Positions 35,398-47,060 of a stretch of DNA of 64,000 bases are shown here, piece after piece (position 1 is the first letter of the stretch; each line of letters opens with the position of its first letter). Source of the DNA: Petrosia ficiformis (taxonomy: Eukaryota > Porifera > Demospongiae > Haplosclerida > Petrosiidae); assembly GCA_947044365.1 (NCBI GenBank), contig OX345645.1, positions 5,341,741 to 5,405,740 on the forward strand. The letters are read 5' to 3'. The notes under the pieces are model-generated. The model had not been told where the DNA came from, did not search any database, and saw nothing but the letters and a program-made list of their open reading frames with translations. The translations under genes and the position numbers were made by a program.

Positions 35398-35857
35398 TAG
35401 ATGGCATTCAATAAGTTGGCATTCCATTAGTTGGCATCCATTAGTTAGCATCCATTAGTTGGCATTCTATTAGTTGGCATTCTATTAGTTGGCATTCCAT
35501 TAGTTGGCATTCCATTAGTTGGCATTCTATTAGTTAGCATTCCATTAGTTGGCATTCCGTTAGTTGGCATTCTATTAGTTGGCATTCCATTAATTGGCAT
35601 TCTATTAGTTAGCATCCATTAGTTGGCATTTTATTAGTTGGCATTCTATTAGTTAGCATTCCATTAGTTGGCATTCCATTAGTTGGCATTTCGTTAGTTG
35701 GCATTCTATTAGTTGGCATTCATTAGTTGGCATTCCATTAGTTGGCATTCTATTAGTTGGCATTCTATTAGTTGGCATTCCATTAGTTGGCATCATTAGT
35801 TGGCATTCTATTAGTTGGCATCCCATTAGTTGGCATTCTATTATATAGTTGGCAGAA
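35398..35857. repeat. 15-bp minisatellite (ttggcattccattag)
   Basis: About 30 tandem units, alternating ttggcattccattag and ttggcattctattag with occasional one- or two-base losses. The array starts inside the end of a weak frame and stops at tagttggcagaagccc. A unit of 15 bp keeps frame, but the units carry stops. Confidence 0.97.
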
Positions 35858-36966
35858 GCCCCCTGGAATGACGCAATTTTCCTAACTATAAATACAACGC
35901 ATACTCATATAAGTGACAAAAACATAAAAATTATATAAACATACATGGAATTCGTAACAAAGAGGGATGCTCTATGAACAACAATATAATTGTTCAAATA
36001 ACTAATCATTAGTGCTGGGAATTGCCTCAATATCAATTATCAGCATGGTAAAACCATTGATTAATCGATTAATCATAGGAAGTAATAAAGGGTAATTAAG
36101 ATAGGAAGCCACTCCCACCTCAATGATAATTATTAATAGCTACAATTATTGGTAAAATGGAATAACACAACATAACAAACAGGAAACAGTAGTAGCAAAT
36201 GTGAGTGTCAGAGATTTTGAGACAGAAAACACAGGTAGTCCACATTTTCTGGTTTCAGGCATGATCGCTTCTTGTTAACGATGTTTCCAGCTGAACTAAA
36301 AAGTCTTTCTGAAGGCACAGGGGTTGCTGGCAAACACAAAACCTTGCAAGCCAGTGAAGAAAGTATTTTATATTGATGCTGATTGTCTTCCAGTCTAGGG
36401 AATCAATGCCCTTGTCTGCTTCATCATCTAAACGATACTGACTGATTTCTTTTTCAACCAATGTCACAGTGTCAAGTGAGGGGGAGTAACTGTTGCTACT
36501 GTCAGAGTCACAATAGTCGGGATCACCTTGTCTCTTGTTTCCCCTTTTTGGTGGCAGGAGAATACTCTGGGATGTCTTCTTCCTCAGCAGCCTGTAGTCG
36601 AGCAGCAGCAGTGATCAGATCCTGGTATACTCCACTCCTCCTGGTTGATGACAAAAATTTAAGGGACTTGAACCGAGGATCCAGTACCGAACCAAGAAGC
36701 AGCAACTCCCTCTCTTCACTGCTGAAGTGCTTCTCTAGTTTGCCTCGGATAGCTGTTTTCATCTCCTGGACAAGATCAGGATCAGTATCTTTCGGCAAGA
36801 GGTGCTTCTTTTCCAGTGCTACTAGAATGGGCTGTACTAATGATATGGTCACATTCTTTTCCCCTGAAACCATAACAGTGGCTTCAATAATTGGCACCAA
36901 AACAGATGCAATATGCTCGAGGTTTGGGATCTTGCTTGCAGTCAAGACAAGTTCACGGTGTGATCC

Positions 36967-37214
36967 TGTTGTGACCGAACACGCGTTGCACTGTAAACAA
37001 CAACTGAACAGCAACCCGAACAGTATCACACAATCTCAGAACTATTATTGATCAACAGTAAAAGTGAATTACAGAACAGAACAGAATTTAACTGAACAGA
37101 AACTGACCATACAACTAACTATAATTAAAAATGACTGAACTATATATAACATAACACTTGTAAGGTTTACAGGAAATTAATAATAATAATGAAATAACAT
37201 ATACAATTATCACA
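36967..37214 (-). repeat. 3' LTR of the Ty3/gypsy element
   Basis: 248 bp, TG...CA. Compared with the other LTR it has attgatcaac where the other has attgagcaac; otherwise the two read the same. Confidence 0.97.
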
Positions 37215-37228
37215 CTCTCCCTCACCTA
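37215..37228 (-). other. Polypurine tract
   Basis: Minus strand aggtgagggagag directly abuts the 3' LTR; the expected place and composition for plus-strand DNA priming. Confidence 0.75.
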
Positions 37229-37229
37229 G

Positions 37230-37700
37230 CTAAGTAATATTAGAGACAAAGGGTCCATATTTATCCACAGGTCTACGTGGTCTAGTAGAACGACGTACTG
37301 TAATTACAGGATTAGGTGTAGGGTTGATTTGAGTAGTGCATGTTGAAGTATTAACAGTGTGACTATTAGTAGCAGTTGGAAAGTTCCAATTATCAATATT
37401 ATCAACATCTTGTTGAGTATCAGTAGTATTATCTTCACTGTGACGAACACGTAATTGATCAATGTGTCGGCGTAAAATTAAATTTGGTGCAATCTGTACT
37501 TTGTAGGAAACTGGTCCAATTATTTCAACTACTTGTGCTGGAATCCAAGTGGAAGTTCCTCTGTAATTACGAGCAAAAACTTTTTGTCCAATACTGAATT
37601 GACGTAGTGGTTTAGTAGACTTAAAATCAGTTTGTTTACTGGATACTTTACGAGACATATCAGGATGAATGAGGTCTAATGTGGTTCGTAATTTTCTTCC
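37230..37700 (-). CDS. Integrase C-terminal segment, frame-separated
   Basis: Continues integrase after a deletion: SPAELLIGRKL, then an open frame with FSIGQKVFARNYRGTSTWIP and RRHIDQLRVRH, the usual SH3-like C-terminal region of Ty3/gypsy integrases, and a Pro/Arg-rich tail. It is out of frame with the catalytic core at 37,703 because about a dozen codons around the AYR-TPH block are missing. Confidence 0.8.
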   Translation of the reverse strand, partial: GRKLRTTLDLIHPDMSRKVSSKQTDFKSTKPLRQFSIGQKVFARNYRGTSTWIPAQVVEIIGPVSYKVQIAPNLILRRHIDQLRVRHSEDNTTDTQQDVDNIDNWNFPTATNSHTVNTSTCTTQINPTPNPVITVRRSTRPRRPVDKYGPFVSNIT

Positions 37701-37702
37701 TA

Positions 37703-38717
37703 TTAGTAATTCAGCAGGTGATGCAAAAACTGTATCAAACGAGAGCTAACATTTCCTTCCAATTTCTTTAGTGCTGACTTAAATGTTTGGACAGCTCTTT
37801 CGGCAAGGCCATTTGAGCTGGGATGATAAGGTGAGGTACGAATATGTTGTATACCACATTGTTTCATAAATGATTGAAATTCGTGACTGGTAAATGCAGT
37901 ACCATTGTCAGAAACTAGTTGCTCTGGAAGTCCATGAGTTGAAAATATTTGCTGTAGTTTATGAATAGTAACTTCCGATGATGTTGAGTTAACAATGTGC
38001 ACTTCAAGCCATTTTGAATGAGCATCAATCAATACGAGGAACAATTTACCTAAAAATGGGCCTGCGTGATCTATGTGAACACGACTCCATGGCTTTCGTG
38101 GGAATTCCCAAAGGTGAAGAGGAGCTTTTGATGGAACAGAACGGTTTAGCTGGCAGGTGTTACAATGTTGTACTTTTCTTTGAATATCAGAATCAATACC
38201 TGGCCACCACACATATGAACGGGCTAACATTTTCATTTTCGTAATTCCAGGGTGAGTTTGGTGAAGTTGATCTAGAATAGTCTTACGAGCAACAGTGGGT
38301 ATAATGACTCGACAACCTAACAATAAACATCCGTCTAAAACACTAAGTTCAGTATGCCTGTTGTGAAAAGGAGTGAGGTCTGGTGTAGGTTCAGTAATAT
38401 TCCATCCATTTTCTACTAGTTTTCTTACACGAGATAAGAGAGGATCTTTGTCTGTCCAATCTTTTATTTGTGCAGCAGTAACAATGGACTCTTCTAAATG
38501 ATTTAGGAGGTGAATAAGATCGCCAGGCATTGGAACTTCAGAATCGGAAAAGGAATGTTTAAGTGGAAGTCTGCTGAGGGCATCTGCAGTTGACATATTT
38601 TTACCTGGCTTATATTTGATTGTGTACTGGTAAGCAGCTAATGTTAAGGCCCAGCGTTGAATTCTTGCTGAAGCCATAGATGGTGTTGCATGAGATTCAC
38701 TGAAAATACGTTCCAGG
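37703..38717 (-). CDS. End of RNase H and integrase zinc/catalytic core
   Basis: The frame begins right after the RNase H frameshift (ARIQRWALTLAAYQYTIKYK, ADALSRLPL). The integrase HHCC zinc finger follows (LHQTHPGITKM, VQHCNTCQ). The DDE core shows the acidic residues in DHAGPF, VSDNGTAF and SNGLAERAVQTF. It ends early at HHLLNY because of the deletion near 37,735. Confidence 0.88.
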
Positions 38718-40322
38718 GCTTATGATCTGAATAAAGAGTAAAATGAGTACCATATAAATATTGGTGGAAACGTTTGACACCGAAAATGATTGCTAGTGCT
38801 TCTTTTTCTAACTGAGAGTAATTACGTTCTGCTGGTGAGAGGGTACGAGAGGCAAAAGTTATTGGTTTTTCTGTGTTGTATGGCATTTTGTGAGTTAAAA
38901 CGGCTCCAACTCCGTATGGAGAGGCGTCACAATATAAAAAGAGGGGTTTCTCACTGTCGTAATGTACTAATAGTGAAGATGATTGCAACAGTTGTTTAAC
39001 TTCATCAAAGGCAGTTTGTTGTGGATCTGTCCATGTCCACTTTATACCTTTACATAACAATGAATGAAGAGGAGCCAAAACATCTGACACATTTGGCAGG
39101 AATTTGTGGTAGTAGTTAACAAGTCCTAAAAATGCTCTTAGTTCCGTTACATTTGTAGGAGCGGGTGCTTCTTGAATAGCTTGTACTTTTGTTGGTGATG
39201 GATGAAGTCCATTACTGTCGATTATGTGCCCTAGGTATTCCACTGAAGTTGTGGCAAAAATGCATTTTGAATGCTTTAGGGTGATACCAGCTGATGTCAG
39301 GCGTGCTAAAACTTGTTCTAGGTTATGTAGATGATCTGCTTCATTCTTGCCTGAGACTAAGATGTCATCTATGTAGACACATACATTTGGTAGGTCACGC
39401 AACAAGTTTTCCATAAGTCTTTGAAATATGCTTGGGGCAGTGGAAATACCAAATGGTAGACGGTTGTACTGAAATAGTCCTTTGTGTGTATTGATTGTTG
39501 TGAATTTCTTTGAATCTTCATCTAAGGGTAACTGCTGGTATGCTTGACTTAGGTCCAGTTTAGTAAACAATTTACCATTTTGTAATGCAGCAAAAATATC
39601 TTCTAAGCGAGGAAGTGGGTAACTATCTGGAGTGAGGGATTGGTTAACTGTAACTTTATAATCGCCACAGAGGCGTATGTTGCCATCTCTTTTCATAATA
39701 GGAACAATTGGAGTAGCCCACTCAGCGTGTTGAACAGGAGAAATGATACCTAAATTTTGTAGTCGATCAAGTTCGATTTCTACTTTTTCTTTGAGACGAT
39801 ATGGTACTGGTCTAGCTCTGAAATATTTGGGAGTAGCTTGAGGGTCAACGTATAACTTAGCAGTGGCACTTCGAAGTAATCCCAATTTGTCAGCAAACAA
39901 AGGTGCATATTTATCCAATAATGGTGATACTGATATGTTCTGAAGGGTGTGAATTGAGTTCCAATCTAGTTTGATCTTTTCCAGCCAATTTCTACCAAAT
40001 AAGCTTGGACCTTGACCTTGCACTACGACTAATGGCAGGGTGTGTACTTGGGACTGGTAGCACACTTGTACATCATAAGTACCTAGAATACTGAGACTTT
40101 GACCAGTGTAAGTAGTAAGTGTAATATCAGTTGGTTGTAACTTATCTGTTGGACTTGCAATAGACTGGAAGGTTTGCTCACTTATAACTGATAATGATGC
40201 TCCCGTGTCCAACTCCATTGAAATATCAGTTCCATTCACATTAACTGTAATAATTAAAGATTTGGGTTTTCCAGGAAGAGTAAACAGGGTATAATTATTA
40301 TCCAGCCCTTTGGGAGGGGGTG
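38644..40322 (-). CDS. Pol: protease, reverse transcriptase, RNase H (first part)
   Basis: Protease site LDTGASLSVI; RT with CGDYKVTVNQ, LPFGISTAPSIFQ and the catalytic YIDDILVSG; RNase H FLYCDASPYGVGAVL and YSDHKP. The frame is open from just after the gag stop, in the -1 frame relative to gag and with no early ATG, so expression probably uses frameshifting or reinitiation. After DHKP the frame is lost: a run of three G on the plus strand near 38,715 appears one base short. The downstream residues resume in the frame of 37,703-38,717. Confidence 0.93.
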
Positions 40323-40334
40323 AGGGTACAGAGG

Positions 40335-41126
40335 TTAATTAGAGGTGGGTTTTGAGGTCAGTGCGTATACACTAGGCTTCTTTGATGATTTTAGAGTTCC
40401 ACCTTGTGGTTGTCTGGTGGGCTGTTTGCTTTTACAAACTTTGGCTATGTGACCAATTTTGCCACAAGCTCTGCACTCTGCTTTTTGAAAACTGCAAGAG
40501 TTTGCAAGGTGATTACCACCGCATCTATAACATGTGAAAGTGAAACGTTTTGGACGTGCCTTTAACTGTTGTATTGGTAATGCAGGTACAGGAATTTGTC
40601 TGTGAAGAGCTGCAGCATCCTTAGCAGCCAATTCTATCGATTGAGAAATCTCAAATGCCTTTTCATAGGTTAAACTCGATGATTCTTGCAATAAGCGGTT
40701 TTGAATACGAATATCATTCACCCCACATACGAGACGATCCCTAACCACTTCGTGTAACTTGTCTCCGAATTGACAATGTTCACCCAAACGTTTGAGTTCT
40801 GCTACGTAAGTAGCTACTGATTCACTGTCTTTCCTCGTACGGGTATTGAACTTGTAACGTTGCATTATCACTGAAGGAGCAGGACTGAAGTGATCACTGA
40901 GTACTTTTATAATTTCTGAGTAAGTCTTGTCATTTGTGGTGCTCGGTTGTAGCAAACTTTTTAGCAGTTCAAATGTTGCAGGACCGCACACAGTTAATAG
41001 GATTGCTTTCTTCTTATCATCGTCTTGGACATCATTTGCAGTAAAGTAGTAACCTAATCGTTCTGTATAGGAGGACCATGACTCTTGGTTTGAATTAAAG
41101 TAAGAAATCTTCCCGTGGACTGCCAT
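40335..41126 (-). CDS. Gag with two zinc knuckles
   Basis: Start chosen at MAVHGKISYF (41,124-41,126), 20 bases inside the LTR boundary, not at the longer frame that begins in the LTR. The capsid-like region has the gag pattern ESVATYVAELKRLGEHCQFG and VVRDRLVCGV. Two CCHC knuckles follow: CYRCGGNHLANSC and CRACGKIGHIAKVC. It ends in a Pro/Lys-rich tail. 263 residues, intact. Confidence 0.93.
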   Translation of the reverse strand: MAVHGKISYFNSNQESWSSYTERLGYYFTANDVQDDDKKKAILLTVCGPATFELLKSLLQPSTTNDKTYSEIIKVLSDHFSPAPSVIMQRYKFNTRTRKDSESVATYVAELKRLGEHCQFGDKLHEVVRDRLVCGVNDIRIQNRLLQESSSLTYEKAFEISQSIELAAKDAAALHRQIPVPALPIQQLKARPKRFTFTCYRCGGNHLANSCSFQKAECRACGKIGHIAKVCKSKQPTRQPQGGTLKSSKKPSVYALTSKPTSN

Positions 41127-41128
41127 GA

Positions 41129-41146
41129 CTTTATCCTCGTCGCCAA
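41129..41146 (-). other. Primer binding site
   Basis: TTGGCGACGAGGATAAAG directly follows the 5' LTR on the minus strand. TGG at the LTR edge pairs with a tRNA CCA end. The tRNA identity is not determined. Confidence 0.7.
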
Positions 41147-41394
41147 TGTTGTGACCGAACACGCGTTGCACTGTAAACAACAACTGAACAGCAACCCGAA
41201 CAGTATCACACAATCTCAGAACTATTATTGAGCAACAGTAAAAGTGAATTACAGAACAGAACAGAATTTAACTGAACAGAAACTGACCATACAACTAACT
41301 ATAATTAAAAATGACTGAACTATATATAACATAACACTTGTAAGGTTTACAGGAAATTAATAATAATAATGAAATAACATATACAATTATCACA
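41147..41394 (-). repeat. 5' LTR of the Ty3/gypsy element
   Basis: 248 bp, TG...CA, one base different from the 3' LTR. The long gag frame that starts inside it at 41,213 is incidental. Confidence 0.97.
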
Positions 41395-42570
41395 GATCCC
41401 TTCTTACTCTCCATGAGTACAGCTGATACAGCTGAGTGCTGTTCCAAAAGGCGGTTTATCAGCTCAGTACTATTCCACCGGGTACTTACATCTTGTGAGG
41501 TGGCAACTCCAATCTTGCTTGTTTCACTTCCAAGGCATGCCATGTAGCTGTGTCAAAAGTGCCCCACAATGTTTTGGCACCGAGCTAAAACATCTTGAGT
41601 AGCTTCCACCTGAAGCCCAGCTTTTACAGCAATCTGGAATGTGTGCCCAATGCAAGGTATGTGAGGCTACTTTAGCCGGTTCAGTGCTGCCACGAGATTT
41701 CGACCATTATCATGTATGAAGCTAGCCAACTTTGCAGTGATTCCCCATTCAACGGTCACTGACTGTAGACTCTCGGCCACTTGTTCTGCTGTATGGGATT
41801 CCTCCATTTCCCTCATTTGCAGTACACAGGTTACAAGCTTCCATTCTGGACTAATGATGTGTGCAGTAACACCCAAATATGAAACAACACCAGTGGATGT
41901 CCAGAAGTCACCTGTCAAGGCTATCCATCTAGCCTGACTAATCTCTGTCATGAGACAGCCTTTCACCTTCAGGTACATATCTTGCAGGAGATTCATCATG
42001 GTTTTTCTGGAGGGTACTTGGTACGCAGGATCCATAGTTGACATCAACTTGAGGAAACCTCACCTTCGACAACCCAAACTGGACGCATGTCCTTGGCAAT
42101 GAATTCACCCAGTGACCTTGATATGGTCTGGGCACGCTTACTTGTTGAGGCAAGTTTTGGAGTGGGCTTCACTGAGAAATCAGTCGTAGTGGTCTGCTTT
42201 GGTGATGCAGACGTTGACTGACCTGCTAAAGTACCTGGATGCTATTTGTTCAAGTGCTGCCTCAGATTTGTGGTATTGCTGGAGTAGGCAATATCTTTCC
42301 AGCAGTGCTTGCAACAAACAGTCGTCTCGTTCACCTTCTTTCCGGATCTGTCCACTTCAAATCCAAAATGAGCCCACAGAGGGCTTTTCTCTCCCTTTGG
42401 AGTTACTAAATGTGGTGATTCGTCCCTTGAGGGACCAGGTTCAGTCAGATTTCCTTCAGCAACTTCCTCCATTTTACATGGCAGCCATGCACATCAAGCT
42501 TCAACTCTGCGCATGCGTAATTTTAGTTATTTTAATATTTTGACCTTTGAACCGATATATCGATTTGCTG

Positions 42571-44828
42571 TCAGGATGATGCACATATAACCATTTATGC
42601 ATGTATTAAGGGTGTGAACTCACTGTGGAATTATAATGAATAGAGGTTTTGGTATATTATAATTAATGACACTTCTTCAATATTTATACGTTTTGGTAGC
42701 TCCAATGTAGTCAATGAACTTCATTAAGGTTATAGTATATGATGATAGTAAGGCATTGGAGTAATCAGAGTATGCAGAGGTATGCGAAGGTGGGTAAACA
42801 TATGCCTAATCCTATAAGCCACATGCAACAGGATATCAGTATTTGTACTTACATATTTAGTTTGCGAAATAATGTCTGATTTGGTTTCATGGAGACTGAA
42901 TTACCACTTAAATTCTACAGATATACCAATATTAATTAATTTAGATATGTACCAATAATCTATACTCACCTTACATCTACCTTCTGGTTTCTGGTTCTTT
43001 AATATAAACTCAATAATTAGAGTTTACTAACACTATTTACAGATACCAATCATCAATCCAATTAATGGTGCATAAATAATTTTGATTCACTCACCTCAAG
43101 AAGTGTTTGTTACGATGTATTACAATGTATAACTGACAAAAAAGAAATTGTGTTTCAGGTTCCAAAGAGTGAATCTAAGACAGTATACCACTGCAAAAAT
43201 AAAATTGTTAAAAAATCTAATATATTGGTTAGTATAGTTTGTAAGGAATAGTGGGAATTGTATTTTAATTAGTCATGTAGGTTGTTATGGATATACATGT
43301 AATTACAATCCAATAATTTTAATTGGAATTTCCTTATCCTGTCTATTAGATGTACAAAGAAGCATAATAAATATTTTAATTAAGATACTGTAGATTTCTT
43401 TGTGCGACTAATATGAAATATTAGCCATGATAATTGATTGTAAATGGTACATATCTCTTTTATGTATTTTAATTTAATTAGTACAAAGTAGCTATGGCGT
43501 TAGATGTATGTATTCTGAACAAACAAATAAATCCTTTTGTTGTCTATTATTGTAGTATGAATGACAAAACAAGAATTTGACTATACTAAGCATAACACAG
43601 TAGTAGTAACTATGGAGGAACTTATATAGCAACATACCAAATCAGTTTCTCCTCAAGATATTCTGTTTTGACGAGCCACGCTCTTCTTCTTTGTTGCGCA
43701 GACTCAGACACACCCTTTCTCTTTACAGAAAATATGTAAGTTGTATATTGTGCACTTCCTGCAATACAATTAGTTAAGTACTAATAACAATCTAGTTAGA
43801 TAAGCAGGAGCAGTATGTATATAGTAATAAGCCAAATCAATTTTCTTCACAGCACTGAGGTCCTATATTTGATGAACCACACCCTTTTCTCTGTTTACAC
43901 TTCTGTTTTGATGACACACGCTTTTTTTCTCTTTTTTTTTTTTTTGCACGGACTGCAACACACTTTCTGTTCACCAAAATAAGTAGTTTGTATATTGTGT
44001 ACTTCCTATAACAAAATTAGTTAATACATAGTTATGTAAGCAGCATAAATATGTATATAGTAACATACTAAATCAATTTCCTTCCAAGCGGTCAATTTTC
44101 TTTCTTGGTTGTAATTTCATGGACTGGAACTGGCCCTTTTTTTTTTATAATTTTTAATAATAACTTTCTAAAATAAAAATATATATAATTATATATAATT
44201 ATATTTTATATTTATATGTAGTAACATACCAAATCAGCTCTCTTCCTAGTTGTCAGCTAGCTAGATGATTGTTTTGACGAGCCACACTCTTCTGTTGTAT
44301 GAAAATGCGTAACGAATCACGTGCGCACAGAATTCTCGGAGTATGGCAGCGAAAAAATAACGTATACGCCCAATTTGCAACTTCTCGAACCACTGGAGAA
44401 ACCCAACACTCGCCTCAACCTTGCTCTCCAATTACAGCGAACATAGCATTAACCCAAGAGTGCGAGTGAACGCTTTTGTTCATTCATTCTCCCAACATCG
44501 ATCCATTTGTCTGTTATTAGACTATAAACCAAGTATATATATATATCACACGTGCATCAGCATTTCCTAGACATCTACATCTCACGTGTATATGTATGTA
44601 TTATATTAGTGTTGTTTTAGTTGACTATAACTACAACTAATATCACTTTTAGTAAAGCATTGTGACTTTAATTAAACTGTAACTAAATTACAAGTCTACT
44701 GCAGTGACTATAACTAACTGAAATATCAAAGTCTATGGAGGAAAATATTCCTTCTATCACATTTGCAAGCAGCTATAGAGTGGTTGGCTGTCTGTCAGTC
44801 AAAACACCACAAAAATAGAATTATAATC
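42571..44828. repeat. Gene-poor DNA with three to four diverged ~200-bp tandem units
   Basis: From about 43,620 to 44,290 the phrases tatatagtaacataccaaat, cagatcaattttctt-like text, tgttttgacgagccac and gtatattgtg recur at roughly 200-bp spacing (near 43,630, 43,830, 44,060 and 44,220). A GC-richer patch follows (44,300-44,480). No gene is supported. 44,620-44,720 has repeated taactataac-like text typical of a MITE end. Confidence 0.5.
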
Positions 44829-46280
44829 CATATTGTGTTCAGGTGATGACCTTTTTGTGCCTACTACTAATTACTATTCACAAAACTTCCTTTTCTTACT
44901 CTTATAGCTAGTCGATGTAGAGATTCATGCTGAAACAGAAAAGTTAGTTCTCATTAATACATTTCATTTCAAATTGATACTAATTAGTTAATGTAATTAT
45001 TTATTGCTAAGCCTCTACTACTGGATTTAGACCACATTTCTTTTTTGAGATGCCCCCTCTGTAAAATTTCACTGTCTGATTACCATGCAGTGGCTTCAAA
45101 ATTCAATAATTCCTTAAAATTAATATTTCTGATAATTCAATGTCTACATTATGTTCTTGTAGTGTGTTGTTTCTTCTCAGACTAGAAGTCAAGTATTTGA
45201 TAAGCAATATACAATTGAATGCTCCGCTTTTGATCTACAATTGGATACAGCACTAGAGAGAGAAGAAATTATTAATGAACTATTTTACATTCTTTCCAAT
45301 AAGGAAACTGTCATAGCTCTAACAACAAACTGTGACAACATTGGTTTATTTCATGATGAAGTGGGACAATCTCTTTAATTGATGTTGTCATCAAACAAAT
45401 CATTACTTGTAGAAAAGGGTTAGAATATAAATAGATAATGAATGACATCAATGTTTTATATAAAAATAGACTTTTCAACTTGGTAATAAGCACTGATGAG
45501 ATTTAAAACCAAACAGTGGTTCCCTGATACACTCTAAGTCTACCACTTTACTGAATTAATCTTGATAGCTGTCATCTTTAAGTTCAGTCAAAAATGCTAC
45601 GATCTTGTAACTGTTCATTCATCCAAAATGTTCACACCCATATGAATACGAAAACTTAAGCATTTCATTTCTTTTGAAACTGGCATTTTGTGTCTTCAGC
45701 TTCTCATAAGCACAACAAAATTTGATCTTTTGATCTTCTTGTATTTCTTCAAGGGATTCAACTGTGTATGGATCATTTTTTTTTGTTTTTCATTGATCTT
45801 TTTACAGAATAAAGAACATATTTTTTGTAGAACTTAGTCAATGTGTTAAGAATAATAAAGCCACTAGCATAGGTGATAAACTCTAACTAACATGGAACAT
45901 TCAAAAGGTATATAACATAATGACAAGACATCTTCCCTAATTTCCCATTCTTTTATTGATTGTTTACCATTCTATTCAGTTTGCTCTTTTCTGATACATG
46001 ATAAACTAACTTTTTTCAAAACTTAATACTTCAAAAATCTCTTCTTCCTCAAAGCCTAATACATCAACATGATGATTAACACTCTGTAGTTAAAGAAGTT
46101 TGGCTGAAGCATATGTACATGAAGTAACTAGTACATTACATTCGTGTAGTTCTCTTCCTTGACCTATATGAATGATTTATTCTGGTCTCTTCCCTTAAAC
46201 TCAACCCATATATCAAATATTTGTAAAATATCTTTAACATCAGTCTCTATAATCCCATAACTAAAAGCTTCACATATAAT
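44829..46280 (-). pseudogene. NLR pseudogene with deletions and a 170-bp internal inversion
   Basis: Minus-strand pieces match genes A and B in order but with stops, frameshifts and gaps. The 3' flank and C-terminal LRR are at 44,829-45,235. A segment at about 45,238-45,407 reads on the opposite (plus) strand as LSNKETVIALTTNCDN and GLFHDEVGQSL. Then the LRR block LKSLFLYKTLMSFIIYL (45,420-45,490) follows. A jump of about 900 bp in the parent leads to the mid-region (45,490-45,760) and the region downstream of the P-loop (45,780-46,250), where the Walker B area is degraded (FKGRDQN-like text remains). The Walker A region is absent. A gtactaatagat repeat replaces the next part. Confidence 0.88.
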
Positions 46281-47060
46281 AGATTTGTGTCAATATATGT
46301 ACTAATAGATGTACTAATAGACGTGCTAATGGATGTTATCACAACATAATCAACTTGGTGCTGAACTGTATTTTCATCCAGTGAGTGAGGTAAGGTAGGA
46401 ACCCTACTGAATAAAAACCATTCAATACAAGAATTAACTAAAAACATTACAACAGATTCATCCCAATCCTGTATTAGAATAAGTCTCACCTTTGATTCAA
46501 TTTGATCTTTGTGAACACAAGTCATATAACATACATATAAAAAACAACAGCTTCTAATATATTGGACAACTTGTTCAATGGACTAATGGCTAATGGATTA
46601 ATGGTTGAATAGACTAGTGGATGAATGGACAATATTTTATCACAACCACAATGAAACCATCACAAAGTACAATCAATTACACTTCTTTAACAAAACTCTT
46701 TTATGTTCTGCTCAGCAATCCTTGGCATTACAACCACTGTAATTTCAACCCCGGTAAAAGTTATCAACCTACAACATATATAAATATATTTGTAATCAAA
46801 CTGATACATCAAAGCAATGATTCATGCAAAACAAAACAAAATTCACACTGTTGAGTAAAACTAAAAATATTGTTTCTACAAATATTGTTTATCAACGAAA
46901 CTTGAAACTACTAGTTTCAAGGAATCACATACAAACAACTACAAAAGAAGTATATTATATAGCTACTGCCTGTATCAATTGACATTAGCTATAGGTTGGT
47001 TAGATGTATCACCACCATTCAATTCCTGCAGTACATAATGTGCACATTTTACATTTTGAA
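46281..47060. other. Intergenic between NLR pseudogene and receptor gene
   Basis: Short taatagatgtac repeats at 46,290-46,330. A 92-codon minus frame at 46,247-46,525 (CVHKDQIESKVRLILIQDWD and on) is not recognised; it overlaps the pseudogene edge and the repeat, so it is not called. The rest is without features. Confidence 0.4.

Larger units (their letters stand above)
36962..41399 (-). mobile_element. Ty3/gypsy LTR retrotransposon, young but defective
   Basis: Element with two 248-bp LTRs, flanked by the 5-bp duplication GATCC (36,962-36,966 and 41,395-41,399), inserted in the hAT gene. Coding order on the minus strand is gag, protease, RT, RNase H, integrase. The LTRs start TGTTGTGACC and end TTATCACA and differ at one base. 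A primer-binding-like TTGGCGACGAGGATAAAG follows the 5' LTR, and a purine tract precedes the 3' LTR. RNase H has a frameshift and integrase has a deletion, so this copy cannot encode a complete polyprotein. Confidence 0.97.
36011..42540 (-). pseudogene. hAT transposon (ZBED-like), decayed and split by an LTR element
   Basis: Read on the minus strand. A BED zinc finger lies at 42,242-42,472 (CCKHCWKDIAY, then NLRQHLNK and a stop). A linker follows (RAQTISRSLGEFIAKDMRP). The transposase core is at 41,667-42,060 (LTGDFWTSTGVVSYLGVTAH, FIHDNGRNLVAALNRL) and continues at 41,395-41,543 (TRWNSTELINRLLEQHSAV). After the LTR element the frame resumes at 36,966 with HRELVLTASKIPNLEHI and LLGSVLDPRFKSL. 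The C-terminal dimerisation block VPSERLFSSAGNIVNKKR is visible in a shifted frame at about 36,260-36,340. Several stops and frameshifts make it inactive. A terminus tagtgctgggaattgcc lies at 36,011; no matching right terminus was found. Confidence 0.85.

Noticed and set aside
35100..35414. 104-codon ORF upstream of gene B
   Set aside because: No domain, and it ends inside the 15-bp repeat; weak codon pattern.
38014..38244. Plus-strand ORFs opposite pol and hAT (also 36,461-37,051 and 42,199-42,543)
   Set aside because: Shadows of transposon coding sequence on the minus strand.
40335..41213. Gag start at the long-frame methionine in the LTR
   Set aside because: That start lies inside the LTR and the primer-binding region; the ATG at 41,124-41,126 is the first after the primer site.
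46247..46525. 92-codon minus ORF as a cytoplasmic exon of the Ig/FN3 receptor
   Set aside because: It overlaps NLR pseudogene remnants and a gtactaatagat repeat, and no acceptor in the needed phase was found.
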